Shown: one piece after another, positions 8,838 to 17,774 of the stretch | How the letters are laid out: every line of letters starts with the position of its first letter | Numbering within the stretch: the stretch's first letter is position 1 | Origin: an uncultured Alphaproteobacteria bacterium | GTDB taxonomy: Bacteria; Pseudomonadota; Alphaproteobacteria; HIMB59 | Direction of reading: 5' to 3' | DNA length: 64,000 nt | Assembly: GCA_902538085.1 (NCBI GenBank) | Contig: CACBDV010000001.1 | Location: forward strand, 169,766-233,765 | Translations under genes and position numbers: made by a program | The notes under the pieces: model-generated | The model's input: only the letters and a program-made list of their open reading frames with translations | Told to the model about the DNA's origin: nothing | Database searches by the model: none

Positions 8838-11111
8838 CTAAACTTTTCTATCTTCTGATAGACCTCCCCATTTTTCAAGTCCTTCTTGAGATTTTAATTT
8901 AATTTTATAAACACCAAACGCTTGCCATATCAGAGGCGAAATAGCTATTCCAATTGCAGTAATTAAAATCATTTTCCAATAAGGATAACCAATTGCGAAG
9001 AACATCGCAGACCATGTTAATGCAGCTATACTTAAAATAGCAATGTAAGGTCTGAATCTAGCAAATGATATTTTTGCTCCCATTGTTAAATATGTAAAAA
9101 ATTGAAATACAAATATTGCAAATATAATTAGAGCTGCTTCTTTAAGCCAAGTAACATCACTTGTGATAAATTCTCCTCGTATAGGTCTTGTATAGTTGAT
9201 TGATGATGTATCGCCAACAATTAATTCTGTAATAATTGGAGAGTAAAACTTACTTCCATCATCAGTAATAATTGTACCAGATGGTGAGGCTAAAAAGTAT
9301 ACAGCGAGTATTGCTAATACACCGAGGAAAATAATGAAAACATTATTCAAATTAATATTCGAAAAAAGAGTTGGTGCCGTGAGTAAAAAAAGTAAAAATA
9401 AAATTAGTATTACAGCGTATCCATCTATGCCGAAGAAACTCTGTCTATTTGACTCAATTCCGTAATAAGATATTGCAGCAAATACAATAAATGAAATTGC
9501 TATTGCAAATAAAACCAATGTTTGTGTTTTGATTTCTTTTCTAAATCTTGGCATAGCAATTATTACTATCGCAGATGTAAAGAAAACTATTCCTCCTAAA
9601 GTTGCGACAGCGTAAGCGAGGCCAACCAGAGCACTCGAGGAAGATGAAAAATCAGGCAATCCTGCACCAACTCTTAGATATTCAGATGTAAAATACTGAG
9701 GAGCATAATTTAAAATATATTGTAAGTTGGTACCTAAATCAGCGTTAACGAAATAAGCCTCTCTCGTGCCACTCCAAACACAACCAAAGAAAATAACAAT
9801 TGCTGCAATAATAAAAGACACTGTTGGGCCATCTCTATGTTTAACAAGCAAATAGACGAGATAAATCAAGGCTGCTATTCCGATAGCAATAAACATCCAC
9901 ACTGTAGAATTTCCACCCTCTGCGCATGCCTTACCTGTGATTAAACAATCACTCCCTGACTCAAGAGCTTTTTCAAAAATTTCAGCATCTTTAGATTTAC
10001 CTCCAAAACCTCCCACAGTCCCTCTGGTTACTTGATCAAATTTCATATGAATTTGAACAGCAGCAGCGCTTAATGTTCCAATAATAAAAAATACAAAAAC
10101 TGATAAATTTTTGAATGCTTTTTGAATATAAGGAAGCGCAATAAGTATTAAAAGAGAAGCCACCAATACCGCACCATATGATAAGTCTGTTACGAAACTT
10201 TGAAATCTTTCAAACCTAAAAGTTGATAGAATAAAATTTATCAAATAAATGTTAACTGAACCTAGAATAGCTCCAAACGCACCGCCTCTTCCACCAATTA
10301 AACTTGACCCACCTAATACAAGTGCTGTAACTGCCATCAATGTATAAGTAGTACCTTGAGTTGGGTCTCCAGAACCAATCAAACCTGTAAAAGCAATAGC
10401 TGCGAGTGCAGCGTAAACTCCACCGATAATATGAGCACCAATTCTTACAATGTAAATTCTCACTCCACTTGTATAAGCAGACTTTTCATCTGAACCCATT
10501 AATTTTAAATGTTGCCAGTAAGCAGTATGAGTTAGTGCATACCAAATAAGTGTCGAGAAAATTAAAAGTATCAGTGTGGGTTGTACTACCTCAGTTCCAG
10601 CACTCCAAGATAACATCCAATCAGGTGCTCTTCCTCCTGGTCTTGGTAAAATAACTAAATTGATACCAGAGAAAGCAAGAAACATACTTAAGGCAACTAT
10701 TATTGGTTGAACTCTTATAAAAATTACGATTAAGGCATAAAGAAATTGGTAAATTACTCCTATTGCAAGAGCACATATGAAATACGCAACTGGCGATTGA
10801 ATGTAACCTGCAGCATAAAGTTGTATTGTAGTTACATTAATAAAACCAATAAGTGGTCCTATTGATAAATCGACTGTCACTCTGCCGGCTAAAGCCAACG
10901 CAGTAAGAGCATAAGTAGCAAGAATAAGAGGTGTTGAAACCATAATTGCAGTTCCAATACCCGAGCCTGAAATTATTTGTGGTCCTCTAATCATTGCAAA
11001 AATCATTAGGGCAAAAAATATAAATATTGGAACGATTAAGTATTTTGTTGACTGGGGATCAGAACCTGGAATTTGAGAGGGTTTTATTGCTGCTACAAGT
11101 TGATTAACCAT
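8838..11111 (-). CDS. CUT2-type ABC importer permease with large C-terminal membrane extension
   Basis: A 757-residue protein. Residues 1 to about 345 are a normal CUT2 permease, with AGRVTVDLSIGPLIGFINV, FIRVQPIIVALSMFLAFSG and LVLGGSSLIGGRGGAFGAIL. The remaining roughly 400 residues contain about nine more hydrophobic segments and two soluble loops, one with a Cys pair (GSDCLITGKACAEGG) and one near residues 620-660. I do not recognise this extension; family members usually end near residue 340. The reading frame is continuous and base use does not change, so it looks like a real fusion and not a frameshift or misassembly. It follows the biotin carboxylase gene by 5 bases. Possible roles are docking of the partner permease or a second transport unit. 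Confidence 0.85.
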   Translation of the reverse strand: MVNQLVAAIKPSQIPGSDPQSTKYLIVPIFIFFALMIFAMIRGPQIISGSGIGTAIMVSTPLILATYALTALALAGRVTVDLSIGPLIGFINVTTIQLYAAGYIQSPVAYFICALAIGVIYQFLYALIVIFIRVQPIIVALSMFLAFSGINLVILPRPGGRAPDWMLSWSAGTEVVQPTLILLIFSTLIWYALTHTAYWQHLKLMGSDEKSAYTSGVRIYIVRIGAHIIGGVYAALAAIAFTGLIGSGDPTQGTTYTLMAVTALVLGGSSLIGGRGGAFGAILGSVNIYLINFILSTFRFERFQSFVTDLSYGAVLVASLLILIALPYIQKAFKNLSVFVFFIIGTLSAAAVQIHMKFDQVTRGTVGGFGGKSKDAEIFEKALESGSDCLITGKACAEGGNSTVWMFIAIGIAALIYLVYLLVKHRDGPTVSFIIAAIVIFFGCVWSGTREAYFVNADLGTNLQYILNYAPQYFTSEYLRVGAGLPDFSSSSSALVGLAYAVATLGGIVFFTSAIVIIAMPRFRKEIKTQTLVLFAIAISFIVFAAISYYGIESNRQSFFGIDGYAVILILFLLFLLTAPTLFSNINLNNVFIIFLGVLAILAVYFLASPSGTIITDDGSKFYSPIITELIVGDTSSINYTRPIRGEFITSDVTWLKEAALIIFAIFVFQFFTYLTMGAKISFARFRPYIAILSIAALTWSAMFFAIGYPYWKMILITAIGIAISPLIWQAFGVYKIKLKSQEGLEKWGGLSEDRKV

Positions 11112-11116
11112 TATAA

Positions 11117-12619
11117 TTAGTCAAAATAAACGACTTTGATACCCCCTCTGTCAGACTGCGATCTTCTATGACCTACTTTAAGTTTGTCTGTTTCAACAAT
11201 TTTAATTCTCTTTGAGTCCAAATCAATATTTTTAGTAAAGCCATTTTTAAAAGATATCTTACTAATAAGAGTGTTTAAATTATTTTCGATATATTTAGTG
11301 TTGTGTTTACCATCTATGAAGTTTTTATCTTTAAGAAGACAAATTAAAAAAGGGATGTTTGTCTTAATGCCCTCAATCTGAGTGCCTTCTAAAAATTTTA
11401 TTAATTTGGAAATAGCATCGTCTCGAATTAAGTCGTGAGATATAATTTTTCCTATCATCGGATCATAATAGAAACTTACCTCATCTCTTTCATCGTATCC
11501 CCAATCTAATCTTATGCCATTTGGTATTTTAGGAAACTTTAATTTAGTTATTTTTCCTGGAGATGGTAAGAAATTTTGAGATGGATCCTCTGCATATACT
11601 CTGCATTCAATTGAATGTCCATAAGTTTTAATTTTATTTTGATTTAAAAATTTATTTTTTCTACTAAAAGCAAAATTTATTTGCATAGAAATTAAATCAT
11701 TATTTGTCACTAACTCTGTAACAGGATGTTCAACTTGAATTCTTGTATTCATCTCAAGAAAATAATATTTCATTTCTTGAACATCATATATGAACTCTAC
11801 AGTTCCGGCTCCTTCGTAATTTACATCAGAAGATAATTTTACAGCGGCTTGTGCCATATTATTTATTAATTCTCTATCTACCTCTGGTGCTGGAGACTCC
11901 TCAATTATCTTTTGATATCTTCTTTGCATAGAGCAATCTCTTTCGAATAGATGTACAGATCCCTTTGCACCAAATCCAAAAACTTGTATCTCTATATGTC
12001 GAGCGTTGGTGATAAATTTCTCAATAAAAATATCTCCATTACCAAAAGATTTTGCGGCAAGATTACTAGTTTTTTCAATTGAATTGGCTAGGTCTTTGAA
12101 ATTTTGGACGACGCTCATGCCTATCCCCCCACCGCCAGCACTTGATTTTACAAGTAAAGGGTAGCCAATCTCTTCACATTTTGTCTTAAGTTGTTCATCA
12201 CTTAATTTGTTAACATTATTTATGCCTGGACAAATAGGAATATTGGAATTTAAAGCCAATTCACGAGCAATATCCTTATTTCCCATTGATTTTATTGATT
12301 TTGGTTTTGGGCCAATCCATGTGATACCTCTGTCTATAACCTCTTGAGCAAAAGTGTCGTTTTCTGATAAAAAACCAAAACCAGGATGAATAGCATCCAC
12401 ATTTGATTTTGTAGCTATTTCTAAAATCTTATTGTAAGAAAGATAACTTTCCTGAGCTTTACTAGGTCCTATATGATAAGACTCGTCAGATAATCTTACA
12501 TGCTTTGAATTCTTATCTGCATCTGAATAAACAGCTACAGATTTGTGACCTAATATTTTACAACTTTTTATAATTCTATTTGCTATTTCACCGCGATTAG
12601 CAATTAAAATTTTTTTCAT
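11117..12619 (-). CDS. Biotin carboxylase subunit of a biotin-dependent carboxylase
   Basis: A 500-residue cytoplasmic enzyme with the biotin carboxylase N-terminal domain (KKILIANRGEIANRIIKSCK), the ATP-grasp domain (GGGGIGM near residue 162, FIEKFITNARHIEIQVFG, MNTRIQVEHPVTE) and the C-terminal domain (GHSIECRVYAEDP). It uses ATP and bicarbonate to carboxylate biotin on a carrier protein. It ends without a carrier domain; the carrier is the separate 76-residue protein at 18733. The start overlaps the stop of the PxpA gene by four bases (ATGA). The acyl or amide acceptor is set by the carboxyltransferase-like PxpB/PxpC pair on the other strand and not by this subunit. No classical acetyl- or propionyl-CoA carboxyltransferase is nearby. 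Confidence 0.92.
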   Translation of the reverse strand: MKKILIANRGEIANRIIKSCKILGHKSVAVYSDADKNSKHVRLSDESYHIGPSKAQESYLSYNKILEIATKSNVDAIHPGFGFLSENDTFAQEVIDRGITWIGPKPKSIKSMGNKDIARELALNSNIPICPGINNVNKLSDEQLKTKCEEIGYPLLVKSSAGGGGIGMSVVQNFKDLANSIEKTSNLAAKSFGNGDIFIEKFITNARHIEIQVFGFGAKGSVHLFERDCSMQRRYQKIIEESPAPEVDRELINNMAQAAVKLSSDVNYEGAGTVEFIYDVQEMKYYFLEMNTRIQVEHPVTELVTNNDLISMQINFAFSRKNKFLNQNKIKTYGHSIECRVYAEDPSQNFLPSPGKITKLKFPKIPNGIRLDWGYDERDEVSFYYDPMIGKIISHDLIRDDAISKLIKFLEGTQIEGIKTNIPFLICLLKDKNFIDGKHNTKYIENNLNTLISKISFKNGFTKNIDLDSKRIKIVETDKLKVGHRRSQSDRGGIKVVYFD

Positions 12620-13401
12620 TTCTTATCAACGATATAAGGCATTTTGGTATGATTGCCGTTTGAAGTTTTTTGTGGAATTTTTTTATCAGAGGAAATTTTT
12701 TCTCTCAGAGCCTTTAAGATTTCTACAGCATTAGGAGTGTCAGAGTGGACACAAATTGTTTCACATCCTACAACTACATCGTTTCCTTGAACAGTTTTAA
12801 CTTTATTTTCATTCATTGCTCTTAAACAACGCTCCACAGCTCTATCAGTTGGATAATATTTATTTCGACCCTTGGCTATAACCAAATAACCTGTTTCATC
12901 ATATTCCAAGTCAGAGTAAAATTCTCCATAAAATTTTATTCCTCTTTCTTTGTATACTTTTTCGTGAAAAGTATTAACCATTCCGAAAATACCAACATTA
13001 AAAATTTCAGCTGCGTCAGCAATTCCATGAGCCACATCTTCCTCTTTCGCGGAGACACCATATAAAGATCCATGAGGTTTGATATGGTTTAATGGCATTC
13101 CATACTCATCAAGAAAGGCTTTGATGGCACCAGTTTGATACATCACAAGATTTTTGATTTCATCACGTTTCATTTTCATCGGCCTTCTTCCAAATCCTAC
13201 TAAGTCAGGATAGGCAGGGTGCGATCCAACTTTCACATCATATTTTTTTGCAAGCTCGACAGTTTTCCTCATTGTGTTTGGGTCTGAGGCGTGAAACCCA
13301 CAGGCTACATTAGCAGCATCTATATAAGGCATTATTTCTTCGTCATCTGCGAAGGAGTAAATACCAAAACCCTCACCCATATCGCAATTCAAATCGACCA
13401 T
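12616..13401 (-). CDS. pxpA: LamB/YcsF family protein, 5-oxoprolinase subunit A-like (PxpA)
   Basis: A 261-residue soluble protein beginning VDLNCDMGEGFGIY, with NVACGFHASDPNTMRKTV, VGSHPAYPDLVGFGRRPM and HIKPHGSLYG, all hallmarks of the YcsF/PxpA family (TIM-barrel-like, metal- or acid-dependent). In Escherichia coli and Bacillus subtilis PxpA works with PxpB and PxpC as an ATP-dependent 5-oxoprolinase. Here it heads a minus-strand operon with biotin carboxylase and two permeases and lies 147 bases from the divergent binding-protein gene. The mixed company means the lactam or amide opened here need not be 5-oxoproline. The C-terminus has about 20 Lys/Asn/Gln-rich residues beyond the usual end. 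Confidence 0.92.
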   Translation of the reverse strand: MVDLNCDMGEGFGIYSFADDEEIMPYIDAANVACGFHASDPNTMRKTVELAKKYDVKVGSHPAYPDLVGFGRRPMKMKRDEIKNLVMYQTGAIKAFLDEYGMPLNHIKPHGSLYGVSAKEEDVAHGIADAAEIFNVGIFGMVNTFHEKVYKERGIKFYGEFYSDLEYDETGYLVIAKGRNKYYPTDRAVERCLRAMNENKVKTVQGNDVVVGCETICVHSDTPNAVEILKALREKISSDKKIPQKTSNGNHTKMPYIVDKK

Positions 13402-13448
13402 GAATAATAAATTCCTCTCATTTATAATTTACAGAAAATCAGGCTTTT

Positions 13449-13469
13449 ATGTGAAAATCTTTTCCACAT
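13449..13469. promoter_or_regulatory. Imperfect inverted repeat between divergent pxpA and binding-protein genes
   Basis: ATGTG near the left end and CACAT at the right end frame an A/T-rich centre that is mostly self-complementary. It lies in the middle of the 147-base divergent intergenic region, where an operator controlling both operons would be expected. No regulator gene is adjacent, so the binding protein is unknown. Confidence 0.3.
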
Positions 13470-13517
13470 GTTGGAACAATTTTGCTTATATTTTTCAGAA
13501 TATAGGTATTATTATAG

Positions 13518-13535
13518 TTACTTATATATAAGTAA
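13518..13535. promoter_or_regulatory. Perfect 18-base palindrome before the binding-protein gene
   Basis: TTACTTATATATAAGTAA is fully self-complementary. Its last two bases run into the Shine-Dalgarno site AAGGAGG (13534-13540), which lies 8 bases before ATG 13549. It could be an operator, or a hairpin in the mRNA that masks the ribosome site. The same half sites with the same 6-base spacing recur after this gene at 14701-14718. Confidence 0.45.
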
Positions 13536-13548
13536 GGAGGATAAAACT

Positions 13549-14709
13549 ATGACATTGCTTAAAAAGTTCATAGCTATTTTAGCTGTTAGTTCTGTCGGTG
13601 TCGCAGGTAACTTAAATGCTGACATTTTAGACGAAATTCCAGCTGATATTAGAGACTTCGTTTATAATCCTGACTTTATGGATCCTAACCAACCGCTTGG
13701 TGAAAGTGTATACAGAAATTGGAAAAGTGATAGACCACTTCCTTGGACTATCGGTTATGCAAGTTCTTACGCAGGTAATCTATGGAGAAAAGGTGTGATG
13801 GAGAGATTGTATGGTGACTATTTACCAAAAATGAAAGCAGCAGGTATTCTTAACGATATCGTTGTTACACAATCTAATCTAAAAGACGCGGTTCAAATTC
13901 AACAAATGAGACAGTTAACTGATCAAGGAGTTGATGGATTAATAGTCTGTTGCTCAAATCCTGTTGCATTAAATCCAACTATTGAGTATGCGTACGGAAA
14001 AGGTGTTCCTACTGCATCAATGACAGGATACTTAACTTCAGAATATGCTATCAGTACATCTGTTAACTATAAATTAACCGGATATTATATTGCACAATGG
14101 TTAGCAGAAACTATTGGTGGTGAAGGTAATGTTGTTATCATGGAAGGAATTCCTGGAACATCAGCATCTGACTCACAGCACCAAGGTATGCTAGATGGAT
14201 TTGCAGAATATCCAGACATTACTGTTGTTGCTGAAATTGCACACATGTGGACACCACAAATTGCTCAAGCTGAACTTCAAAAATGGTTATCAGCTAACAC
14301 AACTCAAGTTGACGGATTTGCTGTTCAGTCTTCAGGAGAGTCCGGAGCACTTAACGCTCTAGAATCATCTGGAAGACCAATGGTGCCTATGGCTTTGGGT
14401 GGAGAAATTGGTGCATTCTGCTATTGGAGAAATAATCCAGACTTTATCGACAGAGCGGTCTATGCATGGCCTCCTGGAGATGATGCAGAGTTTGCGATGA
14501 ATGTTCTTTTAAGAACTATGTATGGTCAGGGCCTTAAAATCCAGTCTATCTTAGTTCCTCCATATGAAGAAGATGTTGAGACTATTCAGTCTTTTGTTCC
14601 TGAAGATTGTGACAGAAACTCAAGTGAGTTTAGAACTGTTGGAATTGAAAACTGGGCAAGTGATGAATATCTAAATAATTTCTTCGATCGTGGAGAAGCA
14701 TTACTTTAA
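13549..14709 (+). CDS. Periplasmic substrate-binding protein of the carboxylase-linked ABC importer
   Basis: A 386-residue exported protein. I chose ATG 13549 because it has a strong AAGGAGG site 8 bases upstream and begins a normal signal peptide (MTLLKKFIAILAVSSVGVAG, cleavage after about residue 23); an in-frame start at 13468 would bury it. The mature protein has the periplasmic binding protein type I layout of CUT2 systems: PWTIGYASSYAGNLWRKGVM, QQMRQLTDQGVDGLIVCCSN and a hinge region GNVVIMEGIPGTSASDSQHQ. It is longer than typical ribose-binding proteins (about 300 residues), with an N-terminal acidic extension. It is followed 12 bases later by its ATPase gene. The ligand is unknown; the neighbouring enzymes suggest an amide, lactam or urea-like compound, or a sugar derivative. 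Confidence 0.88.
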   Translation: MTLLKKFIAILAVSSVGVAGNLNADILDEIPADIRDFVYNPDFMDPNQPLGESVYRNWKSDRPLPWTIGYASSYAGNLWRKGVMERLYGDYLPKMKAAGILNDIVVTQSNLKDAVQIQQMRQLTDQGVDGLIVCCSNPVALNPTIEYAYGKGVPTASMTGYLTSEYAISTSVNYKLTGYYIAQWLAETIGGEGNVVIMEGIPGTSASDSQHQGMLDGFAEYPDITVVAEIAHMWTPQIAQAELQKWLSANTTQVDGFAVQSSGESGALNALESSGRPMVPMALGGEIGAFCYWRNNPDFIDRAVYAWPPGDDAEFAMNVLLRTMYGQGLKIQSILVPPYEEDVETIQSFVPEDCDRNSSEFRTVGIENWASDEYLNNFFDRGEALL

Positions 14710-14718
14710 TTTAAGTAA
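14701..14718. promoter_or_regulatory. Inverted repeat overlapping the stop of the binding-protein gene
   Basis: TTACTTTAATTTAAGTAA carries the same TTACTT and AAGTAA half sites, six bases apart, as the palindrome at 13518-13535. It contains the TAA stop of the binding-protein gene and ends four bases before the ATPase start. It may be a second protein site or a weak mRNA hairpin; the base composition makes chance possible. Confidence 0.3.
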
Positions 14719-14721
14719 TTA

Positions 14722-16506
14722 ATGAATGAAGAAAAAACTTTGGACAGTGCCCCAAACGGGAATGGGGCACAGTCTAACTCCTCTAAAGTTGGAGGGGATA
14801 TTTATGTTCAAGATGCATCAAAATCCTTTGGTGTTACAAAAGCTCTTAACGGTGTAAATTTTAAAGCTAACTTTGGTGAAATCCACGCCATTGTTGGTGG
14901 TAATGGATGTGGTAAGAGCACATTGGCAAAGGTTATTTCAGGAGTTTTACCTTTGGACAAAGGAAAAGTCTCTATTATGGGTCATTCACCCAATTCCCCA
15001 ATTGAAGCCCAAAGAGTTGGCATTGCAACAGTTTTTCAAGAAGTAATGATAGCTGAAGAGGCTACTGTTTATGAAAATTTATTTATTGGATATGACTCTT
15101 TTTTTGGAAAAAAATTAGCACATCGAGATAGGGTCGAAAAAGCTGCCTCTATAATGTTAGAGCTATCCGGTGAATTTGTCGATCCATATACAATAGCAAG
15201 TCAATTATCGCTTGGTATGAAAGCTTGGATAACAATTGGTAGAGCATTTTTAAGAAATCCTAAAGTACTAATTTTAGATGAATCATCAGCTGCACTCGAT
15301 TTTGACTCTACAGAAAGACTTTTTGCAAAAATGAGAACATTAAGAGATCAAGGTGCAGCAATATTTATAGTAACTCACAGAATTGCAGAGCTAGTTAGAA
15401 TAAGCGATAGAGCAACGGTTATGAGAGATGGGGTTGATGTTGGAGTTTTAGCAGGAGAGGAAATTACTGAAAAAAATCTTCTTGGACTAATGACAGGTGA
15501 TAAAAAATTTTCTACAGCATCAGAAATAAAAGCTACACCTCCTGACTCAATCTTAGATGAAATAGTTTTGTCTGCTAAAGATTTAAAAGTTTGGGACAAT
15601 GGAGATGTTATTAACTTTGATCTTCCAAAAGGTGAGATACTTGGAGTCACAGGACTTGATGGGCAAGGACAAGATAATTTTGTTAAGGCTCTGGCAGGTA
15701 TCGATCAACCACTTAGCGGAGAAGTAATTGTCAAACAGTCTGATGAGGAAAGAGAAAGAACCAAGAAGGATTACACAACTGTGAATAGCTTGTTAGATGC
15801 CAAGAAAAGTGGAGTTGGATATGTATCTGGAGATAGAAAAAAAGAGGGTATTTTTCCTAACATGAGCATATATGAAAATATGGTCATACCTTTATATAAA
15901 GGAAAACAAGCTAAAACATCAGGTGGATTTATTGGTTTTATTAAATGGATGGAATTAAACGGTATTTTTGATTGGGAAGTAGAAAGATTAAGTATTAAGA
16001 CAGGTCCAAAGAATAATCTAATTACCTCATTGAGTGGGGGAAATCAGCAAAAAGTCATGATTGCCAGAGCTTTCACAACAACTCCAAAAATACTAATACT
16101 TAACGATCCAGCGAGAGGTATTGATGTTGGCGCAAAACGAGACTTATATAAACACTTAAGAATTTTTGTAAATGAAGGTGGTACAGCGATATTTCTATCA
16201 AGTGAACTTGAAGAATTTATAGGATTATGTCATCGAGTTTTAGTGTTTAGAGATGGGAGCATATTTGAGACCTTTGAGAAAGAGGATATCAATCCAAATA
16301 CTATCCTTGAGGGAATGTTTGGTCATACTCAAAAGAAATCTAATGATAATAATATATCAAGTGCGAAAAATTCAAATCAAAAAGCTAATACTAATGCAGA
16401 AATTCAAAATAAAATTATTAAACCGACTGTGCCTACAAATGTCAAAGTAGTAGATTTTACAGATAAACCTAAGAGCAAAGAAAAAATTAAAGTTAAATAT
16501 TTTTAA
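14722..16506 (+). CDS. Two-domain ABC importer ATPase (RbsA/XylG-like)
   Basis: A 594-residue protein with two nucleotide-binding domains. The first (about residues 28-270) has Walker A GGNGCGKST, a signature LSLGMKAWITIGRAF and Walker B VLILDESSAALD. The second (about 280-520) has a degenerate Walker A (GLDGQGQDN), the signature LSGGNQQKVMIARAF and ILILNDPARGID, the usual asymmetric pattern of RbsA-type ATPases. Family members are about 500 residues; this one adds a 25-residue N-terminal stretch and a C-terminal tail of about 75 residues rich in Asn, Lys and Ser that looks disordered. It powers the permeases at 7443 and 8838. The PxpB-like gene starts 5 bases later. Confidence 0.92.
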   Translation: MNEEKTLDSAPNGNGAQSNSSKVGGDIYVQDASKSFGVTKALNGVNFKANFGEIHAIVGGNGCGKSTLAKVISGVLPLDKGKVSIMGHSPNSPIEAQRVGIATVFQEVMIAEEATVYENLFIGYDSFFGKKLAHRDRVEKAASIMLELSGEFVDPYTIASQLSLGMKAWITIGRAFLRNPKVLILDESSAALDFDSTERLFAKMRTLRDQGAAIFIVTHRIAELVRISDRATVMRDGVDVGVLAGEEITEKNLLGLMTGDKKFSTASEIKATPPDSILDEIVLSAKDLKVWDNGDVINFDLPKGEILGVTGLDGQGQDNFVKALAGIDQPLSGEVIVKQSDEERERTKKDYTTVNSLLDAKKSGVGYVSGDRKKEGIFPNMSIYENMVIPLYKGKQAKTSGGFIGFIKWMELNGIFDWEVERLSIKTGPKNNLITSLSGGNQQKVMIARAFTTTPKILILNDPARGIDVGAKRDLYKHLRIFVNEGGTAIFLSSELEEFIGLCHRVLVFRDGSIFETFEKEDINPNTILEGMFGHTQKKSNDNNISSAKNSNQKANTNAEIQNKIIKPTVPTNVKVVDFTDKPKSKEKIKVKYF

Positions 16507-16511
16507 ATTCA

Positions 16512-17774
16512 ATGGTTCAAGAATATAAAAATACAGATTTAGATTTATTTCAAAAAATAGATTTAACCAATCCTAAAGATGAGTTATTAAAAAAAAATAA
16601 GATAGGATCATCGCAACAAGAAAACAATAATATAAAATTTAATTATTTAAATCACGAGATTTCAAAATTTGAAAATTTAGAGAGTCATTTATCTCAAGAT
16701 AAATCAAAAAAACTTGATGATATTTTATTCTCTCAACTCGATGTTGATGATTATGCTAGTTTCAAAAATATGTATCCTCATAATATTTCTCAACCTAAAT
16801 TAAATGTAAGTAAGCTCTCTGTAAAAAAACATATCAACGAGGATGGCTCTTATCCCAATTTAGTTTCAAAGAATACAAAAGATAAAACCTCAGAGATATT
16901 TCAGGGAATTTACCCTGAGCCAAAGTTTTTACCAGGTGGTGATAAGTATTTATTAATAGAATTTGGTAATGTGATGAATTTAGAATTGAACTTTAAAGCG
17001 CAGGGGCTATCAAACTTAATTAAGACAGCAAATATTAAGGGAGTTTACGAAACACTCCCATGTTTTGCCTCAATGATAGTTCACTACAATCCAGATGATA
17101 TCGGCTATCAAGATTTAATTAATGAATTGAAATCATTGCTTAAAGATATGAAAGATAATGATGATACAGTTGTAAATAGCAGACTTTTTCATTTCCCGAC
17201 TGTCTATCTTGACAAATGGACTAAAGAGGCAATTGAAGACTATATAGCTAAAATCACAATGAAAAAGCCAGATCCTGAGTTCATTACAGAGTTAAATCAA
17301 TTAGATGATGTTAATCATTTTGTTAGAGTTCACTCTGGAACTGAGTATTGGGTGGCTTCGCTTGGTTTTTGGCCTGGTTTACCATTTACAATGCCTCTTG
17401 ACCCTAGGTGCAAATTAACCGCTCCAAAGTATAACCCACCTAGAACATGGACACCAAAAGGAACTGTGGGCATGGGAGGATCGTCCACAGCTATTTATCC
17501 TGATAGGCTACCTGGGGGTTATCAAATTTTTGGCAGAACGCCTGTACCCATTTGGGATCCTGACAAGAATTTTGATGTTTTCAAAGATAGTATTTGTCTA
17601 TTTAGGCCAGGAGATAGAATTAAATTTGTGCCTTGTGATTATGATGAGTTTGAAATGATTGAAAAAAAAGTTGAAGATAAATCATATCGATATGATTTAA
17701 TTGAAGAGCATAAATTTTCCATCAAAAAATATAAAAACTGGTTGTCTAAACTAGATTATAATAAGAAGTTTTAG
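16512..17774 (+). CDS. PxpB/KipI-family subunit, resembling the subunit-1 half of the urea carboxylase carboxyltransferase domain
   Basis: A 420-residue protein. The first 135 or so residues are a low-complexity, charged extension not found in PxpB (about 220 residues). From about residue 140 it follows the KipI/AHS1 pattern: YLLIEFGNVMNLELNFKAQG, GVYETLPCFASMIVHYNP, then MPLDPRCKLTAPKYNPPRTW, GTVGMGGSSTAIYP, PGGYQIFGRTPVPIWD and FRPGDRIKF. The KYNPPRTWTP and GGYQ(I/F)(F/V)GRT blocks are closer to the carboxyltransferase domain of urea carboxylase than to plain PxpB, by memory of those families. Together with the PxpC-like protein encoded directly after it, it probably forms the carboxyltransferase or ATP-dependent amidase module. 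The exact substrate is unknown. Confidence 0.8.
   Translation: MVQEYKNTDLDLFQKIDLTNPKDELLKKNKIGSSQQENNNIKFNYLNHEISKFENLESHLSQDKSKKLDDILFSQLDVDDYASFKNMYPHNISQPKLNVSKLSVKKHINEDGSYPNLVSKNTKDKTSEIFQGIYPEPKFLPGGDKYLLIEFGNVMNLELNFKAQGLSNLIKTANIKGVYETLPCFASMIVHYNPDDIGYQDLINELKSLLKDMKDNDDTVVNSRLFHFPTVYLDKWTKEAIEDYIAKITMKKPDPEFITELNQLDDVNHFVRVHSGTEYWVASLGFWPGLPFTMPLDPRCKLTAPKYNPPRTWTPKGTVGMGGSSTAIYPDRLPGGYQIFGRTPVPIWDPDKNFDVFKDSICLFRPGDRIKFVPCDYDEFEMIEKKVEDKSYRYDLIEEHKFSIKKYKNWLSKLDYNKKF

Noticed and set aside
8838..11111. Long permease as two genes fused by a sequencing frameshift
   Set aside because: The frame is open throughout, the extension is itself membrane-like, and no start codon with ribosome site occurs near the domain border.
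13468..13548. Upstream in-frame start for the carboxylase-linked binding protein
   Set aside because: It places 27 Tyr/Ser-rich residues before the signal peptide and covers the promoter and palindrome; ATG 13549 has the Shine-Dalgarno site.
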